Positions 34,512-44,000 of a DNA stretch of 64,000 bases are shown piece by piece. The stretch comes from Limnephilus marmoratus. Its lineage: Eukaryota; Arthropoda; Insecta; Trichoptera; Limnephilidae. The notes below the pieces were generated by a model, which searched no databases, was not told the DNA's origin, and worked only from the letters and a program-made list of their open reading frames with translations. The stretch is from NCBI GenBank assembly GCA_917880885.1, contig OU862920.1:35747019-35811018 (forward strand), written 5' to 3'. The translations under genes were made by a program, and so were the position numbers. The stretch's first letter is position 1; every line of letters begins with the position of its first letter.

Positions 34512-34893
34512 CTAGCGTTCTAACGCGTGTTTGTTTTGATTTTGATTTGCTTCACTCATTTCGTGAGGTACCCACCTTTCACGCTTTTTCACCTTCCCAA
34601 TTTGCTTCGAGTGGATTAAAACAGTTTTATTACTAACACCGCAGCCTGCAGCTAACTCGGACGTGGTTTGCGATGGATCCGCTTCCACAATAGCCTTCAA
34701 TTCTTCATTATCATCTTTGGCCAGAGACCAAAGATGATAATGAAGACCAAAGACCAAACCAAAAACGCACTGTGTTTTCTTTTGCGGCACCGTCGCCATA
34801 CACATCATTAATCCTTCGAGCCGTTTCTGCAGCACTGGTGCCACGGTGGAACAAGTACTCGTAAATAACGCGATATTTCAAGTTTTCCATTTT
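34512..34893 (-). pseudogene. Mariner transposase, N-terminal fragment
   Basis: The first helix-turn-helix reads MENLKYRVIYEYLFHRGTSA and ARRINDVYGDGAAKENTVRF. The second reads SQTTSELAAGCGVSNKTVLI and KVKKRERWVPHEMSEANQNQ. The two are in different frames, with a 19-base inverted duplication (34702-34720 and 34728-34746) at the break. Confidence 0.88.
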
Positions 34894-35112
34894 GTAAACT
34901 AAGTGACGCAAAGAAAAAAAGCGATTAAGGAAAAAACAAATGAATTATAATTTCCGAAATCCAAATACATGAGTAAATAGCTGTGTGAATTTGAATTTGG
35001 AATTCGTAACCAAAGAGAAGATATTTGAGATCAAAGTTGCCAGTACGGCAAAACGCCAATTTTATTTTACGCCATATGTAAGGACCTAATATAAACCGTA
35101 GACTAAGAATTA

Positions 35113-35160
35113 TTTGTACCAGTCTGAAGATGGCTCTAACGAGCTGAAACCGGTTACGAT
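35113..35160 (+). other. Hammerhead-core-like hairpin
   Basis: The plus strand reads GTCTGAAGATGGCTC then TAACGAGCTGAAACCGG. CTGAAGA and GAAAC flank the stem GGCTC/GAGCT. It is adjacent to the mariner's right end. Confidence 0.4.
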
Positions 35161-35447
35161 CAAATAAAATTAAGTGGAATAAAATTTTATATTCGTTTTA
35201 TTATAATAGAACGGTTTTTGGTTATAATTTCTTTGGAGTTGGCACCTCCTTGTATTTACCACATTTTGATCATCATGTAAAACGTACATCTCTTTGACCG
35301 TACACCTGTACAAATGTACCGAATATGAAGAAATGTCTATTCAAAGACCGTGATGATAATATTTAAAACGCATCGATCCTAATTTTATTAAAATGTTAAA
35401 ATACTACCTAATTAGGCATTTGTAACATTTAATTATTGCAATTATCG

Positions 35448-35908
35448 TAGTAATATTATAAAGGCGAAAGTTTGTATGGATGTAAGTTTGTTACTCTTTC
35501 ACGCAAAAACTACTGAATGGACTTTAAAAATTCTTTATATAGGCAGTATGTATTGGTAAACTCTGGCGTTTTGCATAAGCTCCCTAACAAAATCGAGTTA
35601 TTGCAAACGTCAGAAGAAAAGCAAAAGCGTTGCCGTGGAAACTATGTTAAAATGAATCACCGAAATGTGTGTGGGCGCATAACTTCCGAACGATTGCACC
35701 AAATAAAACAATAGGGAACTCTGGCATTACGAAATTGAGAAGGGGGAAGGTTGAGGTGGGGTGGGGGGAAGGGTGGGGAGGAGGGGTGGGAATGGGAGAG
35801 TGGGGGGGAGAGGGGGAGGGGTAGGGGGATGGGAGGAGGAAGGAGGGGGAAGGAGGTGGAGTGGGAAGCCCCTAATACCATGCGGGCGAAGCCACGGGAA
35901 GAAGCTAG
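35448..35908 (+). mobile_element. Helitron-like non-autonomous element 2
   Basis: Begins TAATATTATAAAGGCGAAAG, shares GTTTGTTACTCTTTCACGC and AACTACTGAATGGA with element 1, and has the same middle (ATCGAGTTATTGCAAACGTC). A G-rich tract follows at about 35740-35870, then hairpin GCGGGCGAAGCCACGGG and AAGAAGCTAG ending at 35908, with T next. Confidence 0.65.
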
Positions 35909-35954
35909 TTATCAATAATTCTCAATGATAATATGAAACAGAAGAAAACAATGA

Positions 35955-36320
35955 TAAAAATTAGAGTGTGTAATTCACACGTGATAAAAGTGAAACTAGA
36001 AAGTTGCTAGATGTCTCTTTTACCTGTTTATTTTAAAGTGTTTGAAGATTGGATATTGATTTGCAAAAACAAAAATGTTTATTTTTTTCTATTTCGTAGA
36101 ATTCGAACTTAGGTATTTAGGTATTATATTCCGATGACCCGTAAAAAAACAATGCGGCCAATGAGCGCAGACCTATCGTCGTTTCCGTTTTATATCTCAA
36201 CCAATAGGAGCCTTGTGCGCAGTTTGATGCTTCGCGGGTGCCGTGGTGTGTCATTTCCGATTCATCCGAATTTCAAATCAAAAGGAAGTTTCACTTCACA
36301 AAACCGTAGTCGCGATTGAG
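35955..36320 (+). repeat. Interspersed repeat family C copy
   Basis: GTGTGTAATTCACACGTG, AAGTGAAACTAGAAAG, then ATGCTTCGCGGGTGCCGTG and CATTTCCGATTCATCCGAA as at 3530-3795. Non-coding. Confidence 0.5.
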
Positions 36321-36639
36321 TCTCGATCTCAGAACCTTTATTACCTTAGAATAGCTAGGATTGGCGTATTTGCCTTCTTCTGTTTCACATTTTCAAATGT
36401 ATTGATATTAATTTCACATTTCAAATCTTTTTCTAAAAGGAAGATATAGAAGAAGACACAAATAATGAATAATGTACGTAATAAAATGGCACCATCAACT
36501 GTATTCAGCTACATCATTCAATGTAACGTTTTTTCTTCATCAATTGAAACTATTGTCAAGAATACCTTCGAAGGTATACTTAACCAGCCAAACTGAAAAA
36601 AACCTGTTGAATGAATAAAGGTTTTTTAAATGAAAACTT

Positions 36640-36815
36640 CTTTAGCACCGACAAGCAACAATAAAAAGAGACAAACACATACATCTACAGGATTTGGCCT
36701 GTGAGAGAAGTAGATAAAATAATTGGTCTCCTCTTTGTGGGGTGCTTCGTAGCCTCCCCACTCTTGTCTACTTTAGTTTTCTGAAGGTTTCACTTCCACC
36801 GCGTGTGAACTGCAC
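36640..36815 (+). repeat. Interspersed repeat D copy, uninterrupted
   Basis: The intact form of the repeat that the Gypsy element split: CTTCTTTAGCACCG, AAAAAGAGACAAACACATAC, GGTCTCCTCTTTGTGGGGTG, CTACTTTAGTTTTCTGAAGG, TTTCACTTCCACCGCGTGTG. Further inverted copies lie at about 46385-46560, 55555-55665 and 57285-57395. Confidence 0.75.
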
Positions 36816-37175
36816 ACTTGTATTTTTTTTTGAAAAACCGCAAAAATCGTTTATTTTTCCTGCACGCTACAGATACAAATATAGGTACTGTTTGAATGCA
36901 AGCTTAAGGTTAGGTGTGATGGTAATAAAAAATGTGTTTTCTACCAAGTAAATACTCATTTCAAAATAAATCACTTTCGGTCTAAGAAACGTAGAATTGA
37001 AATAACAGTATTGGTCCACACACCAAACCAAATTCAAACCACTAATAAAATATCTCGGTTTGTAAAAGAAGTAAAATTAGGGCAGAATAACAGTTGAAAT
37101 AAGATTTCTATAAATTCTTTGTTAACTCTAAACGTATCAAATAACTACAATATTGCTTACCTGATTATATACCTA

Positions 37176-37215
37176 CTAGCTGAAAGCCCGTGCGTCGCCC
37201 GGGCATAATCCAGAG
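37176..37215 (-). mobile_element. Helitron-like 3' terminus fragment
   Basis: On the minus strand GCCCGGGCGACGCACGGGC forms a hairpin followed by TTTCAGCTAG, TA. This is the same end plan as elements 1 and 2. Its other end was not found. Confidence 0.45.
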
Positions 37216-38540
37216 TTTTTCGAAATGAGATGAAGACAGTAATTATAATTGTAGATCGAAACAATTATTTCCATCTGTTTTCCTGTAACTTCAAAATTTC
37301 ATAAATGACTAATATATTCCATGTTGATGTAATTTATAATTACATATTTGTTACAACTTATATCCTCATTATTATATTTTTTAAGAGACAAACGTTCATA
37401 TTTACGAATAATCTGACAATACTTTGAAAATCTCTTTCCACTATTAAAGCGGAAAATGTTGTTTGCATCGTGGTGGAGGACTTTACCAGATGAAAAATTG
37501 AAAAATGTATCAAGATTCCATTACATCCTACTTCTTTAAACCACGAGAAAATATAAAGTATGTATAATAACCTAACAAAACATCCATCAAGAATATGCTA
37601 CATAATATAAAAAAACCTGTAGCAATAGCAAATATGTAATCAGTACTAGAAAATGTATCGCATTCTTGTGAGAATCAAGTAAAGATCCACACACGTGTTT
37701 TGAGGTAGGTACACACGTCCACAGCAATAGGTTTAGCATAACAGCCCTACTACCCATTAAAATCTTGTATGTACAAATATTATTTAATAATATTAGGATG
37801 GTATTACTAGATTATTATTTTCCATATTCCGTATATAGTCTTACACGAATCATTTTTATGTATCTCGTGACTCGCTTTGTGACCGGTCCCATTAATGGAA
37901 ATCCGTTAATGATCATTTTGGTTTCGCCGGTCGAAAGATTCTTTAAATAAATGTTGCACAATAATTCCAAAACGTGAAGTTGCCCAAAATATTAGTGTTC
38001 GTATAATATAGATTATACGTACGTCTAAAACATTTGTTAAATATTAATTTATAAATCTTAGAAAAATCAGTGTGGTAAAAAAAAGAATTCGTTCTGGGTC
38101 TTAAAGAGACTTGTGCTGTAGGGCAGAGAAAAGATATTCGAAAGCTGGAAAATCACCACTTCCTGAGATCTGAGATTTATAGAGCATGTTTAACTAGTTT
38201 TACGCAGACCACTTTATGTCCTTACTGCAGGAAGACAGATATACTGAAGATAAACTCTAAAAAGGCTTTGCTTAAGCTTTTCACGATCACATTAGACCGA
38301 GTGGCTTCCGTGTTGTAGCTCTATATTGTATAAATATTTTGATTTTATATATATTATATAGTATCTCATGCGTAACAAACTTTAAATACTTGCCTTTAAT
38401 GAAAAAATCTTGCATGAACTTGATTTTCAAACAATCTAATATCAATTAGTGTAAAGAATACCTTTGTGATTTAACAATATATTGAAACATATTGACGGAT
38501 TCACTTTGTGTACCAAACATAACTTCAATCCGTTGTTTGA
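37216..38540. other. Intergenic, nothing recognised
   Basis: AT-rich. No gene or shared repeat supported. Confidence 0.4.
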
Positions 38541-38544
38541 TAAT

Positions 38545-39045
38545 TTATTTTAATATTTAATTAAACGAAGACAATATAAGCGAAATTCAGTCGAAAATCT
38601 GAGAACAGAAAAATCAGAAAAAGATATTGACACCGCTGGGACTTGAACCCAGGACCTCTTGCTTTCCGGGCAAACGCGCTAACCACTGCGCCACCGTGCC
38701 GATATCCAATTCGGTCATTTTTAACTGTATCATACTTCTACTAAGAACCGCCCACACTATCTTCGTTCTCTTAACGCATATATTATTGGCAACTATCTTT
38801 ATGTATGATTGCAAGATTCAAACCCGAACTAAATGCTCTCTAGATAGTGTCTGGATAAATCTTTATCCATTTTTATTTTCATATGCGACATCTATTGACT
38901 TTCTGCAAGTCTAGGATAAATATTTATTTTTATTTTAACTTTATGAGTAAAACCTCAAATTGTAATAGTTAATTAAACATTTTATTTAATTAAATATTAC
39001 AATTTGAGGTTTTACTCATAAAGTTAAAATAAAAATAAATAAATT
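38545..39045 (-). repeat. tRNA-bearing repeat, mixed family, with foldback end
   Basis: Minus-sense copy of the unit at 14880 and 63690: tRNA-like body, then ATGACCGAATT, CGAAGATAGTGTGGGC, and GATAGTTGCCAATAATATATG and ATCTAGAGAGC words. Its far end (about 38918-38962, TTTATTTTTATTTTAACTTT to AAATTGTAAT) is repeated inverted at about 38993-39041, so the unit ends in a perfect-looking 45-base inverted repeat around TTAATTAAACATTTTATTTAA. Confidence 0.75.
38628..38700 (-). tRNA. tRNA-like sequence (GGA loop), probable pseudogene
   Basis: Minus strand: GGCACGGTGGCGCAGTGGTT start, D stem GCGC/GCGC, anticodon arm TTTGC-CCGGAAA-GCAAG (anticodon GGA, Ser), T arm CTGGG-TTCAAGT-CCCAG. Acceptor stem mostly paired with one or two mismatches. 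Position 33 is C instead of T. A TTTTT run follows within 10 bases (pol III terminator). Confidence 0.5.
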
Positions 39046-39065
39046 TATTTTAATTTTGAATCCAC

Positions 39066-39490
39066 GAAGTGGACGATTTTTTTTTTATAGTCAATAACCG
39101 CACAAGAATCTCAACTGCTCCCGTCTGGAGCCAGTTAGACTATGGCATCGCTAATTGGGGTATGTTGTGAGGCTAAAGGTAGTGGGGAAGGGAAGGAGGT
39201 GGGGAAGAGGAAGGTTGGGAAGTACCTGGCTATTCAGATCTGGTCACCAAACACGGCTAAAGCCATTTTCAAGCAACGTTTCAATTCTGAATGGTGGTCT
39301 TACACCAGGGCGATACTGATAGTATCTTCCACTCTGGAACATGCCGCAAATATACTATATATTATTTTAAATGAATTAATTGTGAAATAACACAAATTAA
39401 TCAAATAAAATTTATTTGCGCATGCCGGGTTTGAACCCGCGACCTCCGGACTGTGAATCAAGAGTCTTACCCACTGGACTACGATTGTTT
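39066..39490 (-). mobile_element. SINE family A, full-length minus copy
   Basis: tRNA-like head at 39486-39418 (TAGTCCAGTGGGTAAGACTC as A box, GGGTTCAAACCC as B box), then AAATAAATTTTATTTGATTA, GCGGCATGTTCCAGAGTGG, the family body, and a 3' end in a run of A (minus strand). This is the best-preserved copy in the window. Confidence 0.8.
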
Positions 39491-40178
39491 TATTATGAAT
39501 GTATTTTTCACCGTTGTCATAGTAGACTGTGACAACTATGTTAGTAACTAACATAGTAGATCCATCTTTTACGGAATGTCTTTTCCTTTTTGACTCAAAT
39601 ACCTAGGTGATTAACCTGACAATATTTGGAAATCTCCTACTACCAACACATGTTGCTTGTGTTGTGATCCTGTATTTGATCGGAGGGCTTAGCCAGTCGA
39701 GGGATTGAACACACGATGCCTGGGTGGGACTCAAATGCGATGCCAACTCAGCCACTGACCGGTCTTTTTGAAAATTATGAGAGCACGAACATTATAATTT
39801 TATGACAGGTACAAATAATCGCATTTAGTATAAGGTAAAGATCGCATATTTTAGGTTTTAAATGATATTTATTTGAAAGCACAAAGCAAAATAATTCATC
39901 AGAACAGAGGTACATTGATACACATACAAACATAAATTGGTCTAATAAAGCAATATTCTTACGATAGTATAGATAAAAAGGGGACAATAGCCAATTTCAA
40001 TCGCCAAGAGAAAAAATAATAAATTAAAAAACTTTTTGAAATATGCAGCACGGTTGACTGTAACAAAAACATTTAATCAAGAATTCAAACATTTATATTA
40101 CATTTAATTCAGATTATACTAAAATCTTCAAATTTTAAAATGTTTTTACAATTCACCACAACGTCTTATGCTTGATAA

Positions 40179-40184
40179 TTTATT
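40179..40184 (-). terminator. Possible polyadenylation signal of the cuticle gene
   Basis: AATAAA on the minus strand, about 310 bases past the stop codon. Other AATAAA words exist further on (near 39870), so the real site is uncertain. Confidence 0.35.
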
Positions 40185-40492
40185 AAAGATGAAATATTAT
40201 CATTTTAAGTGTTAGGATGAAGGTATTGAAACCTTTTTCCCAAATCTGGAATAATATTATAAACATAAGATCGCCCTTGAATTGAATGCACAGTAAATGA
40301 TTAAATATGTCAATTTTAATGTTATTTAAATCAGTCATAAAAACTATTTCACATTCTAAGAAATTTTTCTAGAATACTGATTTTCTTTGAGAATGTCTCA
40401 AAGCAGAAAGGTGGAAGTAACCAAATTTATCAAATGCAACTTGTATGTATTTGGAAATAAAATAACTTTACCAGCTTTCCCCTCAAAACAGC

Positions 40493-41078
40493 TTAATAGT
40501 GATATCCTGTGCTGTCGAATGACTGTTGGGATGACTTGATGGCAGCTCCTTGGGATCCGTGAGAACCCCCAAATCCTTGAGCTCCTTTGTTTCCTTGAAA
40601 ACTCTGAGTTCCACCGAAAGCTTTGGCAGCATTAGAACCTCCGAATCCTTGATTCCCCTGAGATCCACCAAATCCATGATTTCCCTGAGACCCTCCGAAT
40701 CCTTGGCTTCCTTGAGTTCCTCCAAATCCATGGGTTCCCTGAGATCCTCCGAATCCTTGGCTTCCCTTAGATCCCCCAAATCCTTGATTTCCCTGAGATC
40801 CTCCAAATCCTTGATTGCCCTGAGAAACTCCTGCTCCTTGTGATCCATAAGATCCTTGAGAACTTTTGATAGCTTGAGCACCTCCAAATCCTTGCGAACC
40901 ATGAGAACTTGCAAATCCTGAAGATCCCTGGGATCCAAATCCTTGAGATCCCTGGGATGATTTGTAACCTCCCTGAGATCCATATCCTTGAGATCCCTGG
41001 GATGATTTGTATCCTCCCTGAGAACCGTATCCTTGAGAACCTTGAGATCCTTCTCCTTTGTATGAACCATCATCGCTT
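40493..41078 (-). CDS. Cuticle gene exon 4: C-terminal Gly/Gln repeats
   Basis: Acceptor TTTTTAG before AAGCGATGATGG. The split codon GG/A gives Gly, then [18 protein letters not shown]. About ten imperfect copies of a ten-residue module ([10 protein letters not shown] type) follow, and two copies of [12 protein letters not shown]. It ends DSTGYHY and TAA at 40495-40493. There is no stop in this frame over 195 codons, while the competing minus frame is rich in Asp/Leu/Lys and has no family. Confidence 0.93.
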
Positions 41079-44000
41079 CTAAAAATACCAATTAAAAATA
41101 TGAATTAATAACGTGCTCATTTGCGACATCATTGTTAGGTATTGCAAGGCATGTTAGGAAAAATTATCTCTAATAAAACCTTGCGCAGGATGTTTTTGGA
41201 AAAGAAAGAATGATTTTAATAATAAGGACTGCACGTTCTTATGACGTTAAAATTATAACTTTGAAATTGACCTTCAAATTTAACTTGAAATTGACTTTGC
41301 TGAGTGACGAAACTGATTTTTTCCTATGGTTGTGGTCAACTGAATAAAGACAGTTTCATTATAATACACATACCTAACTACTAATTAATTTTTCTCAAAA
41401 ATGTTTCAATCGAATCGCTTTTTTTTATATTTCAAGTTCTCTGCGCATGGTTAACTAATGGAATCCTAATCAAATAACATTTTAAAAGTGCTTAAAAAAA
41501 AACAGGACTCTTAGTAAGTGATTGTTGACCAGTTAATTACCAAAAAAAAAACAATATAAGATAAATCAAATAATATCCTTGGTTAATCGAAAAATTATTC
41601 TTAGATCTCTCACCTTTAAGATGCCAATAAAAAATTAGCCTTTTTACGTGCATATGTTAGCAAAAATACATTTCTTCGCATCACAACACGAGAAACTGCC
41701 ATGTTTCTAGGTGAGGTCAAAAACACGAGTTTAAAAACTCAAAATGTTCCAATCAACTTAATAGCCCGTGGGGCAGTGCGGCAGCGTGAAAAGGTTACGA
41801 ATTTATTTCACGTTGAGTGATTTTTTTCCGAATGCGGTTGTTATTTCGTAATACTATCGTGTCCAGATTTTGCTCTTCAAGGTGGTGTTGCAACTCGAAA
41901 GAATCAACTGTTTTTAAGATCCCATCAATAGCTATAAGTGTGTTCGATTTTGTAAATTAGATAGATCTTTTTAATTAGCTCAAAAACCTATTATCGCGTA
42001 TCTCAAACTTATTGGCATTTTCATCACGCAAGCAGTGAGTGTTTATAAAAATACCAATTAAAAAGTAAATGTCACTTTTAGTATTTTTGTTTACAAAACA
42101 AAATTGAAGTAATCATCGATTCCGCTGCCTCGATGTCTAAAGTCATCATGGTAAAAGTTTAATATTTAGGCTTCACATGATGTATGATATTTGGTTGTTC
42201 AAAAGGAGCAAATCCATACGTTTGAACTTTTTAGTTTTGACTGCTGTGAATGGAGGTGAATTGTAATACATCGAACGGTTAGAATGGTAGACTACTTAAT
42301 TTGACTGATTAACCGATAGCTTTTTTGACATGTTCAATTTTAATGGTAATACCTTTAACACTTAAGAATTTGCAATACGTGCATACATTTTTTTACCGTG
42401 TGTGCTATACTAAAACTGTGCTATGCTTTATTGTATATAGGCCAAAGACTGTAGGGTTGAAATCTAAGAATCCGGCAAAAAATGCAACTCTGAAGCCGCA
42501 CCGTGCGCAAAACCATCTCCGTACTTTAAGTTTGTTAAAAAGCTAATTTCCAACAAGTTGGCGATAATGCCAAAGGGTGGCGCCACTTACGTTAACAGAT
42601 CGCATATTTATACATGCCGCTGGCAGGTAATGTCCCGGTGACTAGCTGTCACTGGATCACAGTGAATCCGAGGAACAGGATATTTTTGGAACCAGTTCCT
42701 ATCAGATTTATAAAAAGGTCGCCAACACTCAAACTGGGCGAAGCCGATCGAAAATCCGTCAGCAGGGCCTAGCAGGTTTTTAACTGCTATAGTAAATTAT
42801 TACGTCACAGTGGGATTTATGAATGTTGAGGGGTTCAGGAACGATGGTAGGACTGTTGCTCCTGAACTACTCTTTGAGTAGCCAACAAAACCTCTCTCTA
42901 CATCCAAATGGTGCCCCCTAAGTGGTCGATCTATCTGGGTCCCGTGACTCTACGACTATAAATAAGATATTTACGACGTTGGAAAAACTGTCCGTTTTAT
43001 CAACAATACGTTTCTTAACTGATGTTCAATTCTCAAAAGTATTTATGTAGGTAGTGGTGGTTACAGCAGTTTTGCTTTCCTGCGACGATATTAGATACTA
43101 ATAAAATCACGCAGATAGTACAAATAGTAGTAATCTGTTTACCGTAAATTATTATTTTTCGTGTTTAATAAATTTAAAAATAAATTTACCCATTGGGGTT
43201 GTTGGCTTCTTCCCTAAGATTCCTCTCGATGGACTCCTTGATGGCATCTGGGATTGGGGGAGGAGTGGGAAGGTGGGCGCCCATGGGGTGGAAGCCGTTC
43301 TCGTCAGCGGTGTAGGAGACGGAGTACTGGCCGCCATCGGGGGCGGTGAAAGCGAAGCCTCCGTTGGCCCCCTGACCTCCTAGACCACTCTCGGCGGCCT
43401 TGATGCTGTTTCCGGTTTCGTAACTGCAACATAACAACAACATCATCGTTACACATTCAGTCTCAAGTTCAATGCTGAATTCAATGTGAAGTAATTTTGA
43501 TTATATCGCTATTTCGTAATGCAAGTTTTCACAGTAAAACTTCTTTACGCACGCTTGACTTGGGGAGTAAGCTGGTAAATGCGGGACGAGAACGTTATGA
43601 AAAGCGAGGCGAACGGTAGTTGAGACGGAGATATAAGTTAGTGAAGATAAAAAGAGAGAGAGTTACGTTTTGTATATTACTGTAGGTGCAAGAGAGAGAG
43701 GTGCGATTTTCTTTCTCTCTTTCTCTCATAGCAATTACGTTTCGTATATCTAAGACACAGTGCAGGTCTTTTATCTGTATCACACTGTGGGAGCAAGAGA
43801 GAGCAGTGCGCGCGCACATTTTCTTTCTCTCTTCCTATCATATAGATGGAGCTAAAGAAATTTTACTTCAGTCGTAATCTATATTTTTGTTAATAAATTT
43901 GATTAATTACCTGAAGCTGTAGCTTCCATCGCCGTTATTTTCGTTTACGGACTTAAGGATTGGAATTTCTTGTCCAGGAGACTTGTAAGAACCATGAGAA

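Larger units (their letters stand above)
34154..35089 (-). mobile_element. Mariner element, internally deleted
   Basis: Inverted ends TTAGGTCCTTACATATG at both sides, TA target duplication (34152-34153 and 35090-35091), 936 bp where intact mariners are about 1.3 kb. The ends and the protein match the TTAGGTCCTTACATATG group of mariners seen in many insects. Confidence 0.92.

Noticed and set aside
36134..36449. Two overlapping plus frames of 61 and 68 codons
   Set aside because: They translate interspersed repeat C, which also occurs at 3530-3795 without an open frame.
39660..39770. tRNA-like or gene-like patch near CGATGCCTGGGTGGGACTC
   Set aside because: Some resemblance to a tRNA T arm but no complete fold or shared repeat in the window.
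40483..41091. 202-codon minus frame rich in Asp, Leu and Lys
   Set aside because: Wrong frame of cuticle exon 4. The other minus frame is open over the exon, joins in phase at consensus splice sites and encodes regular Gly/Gln repeats.
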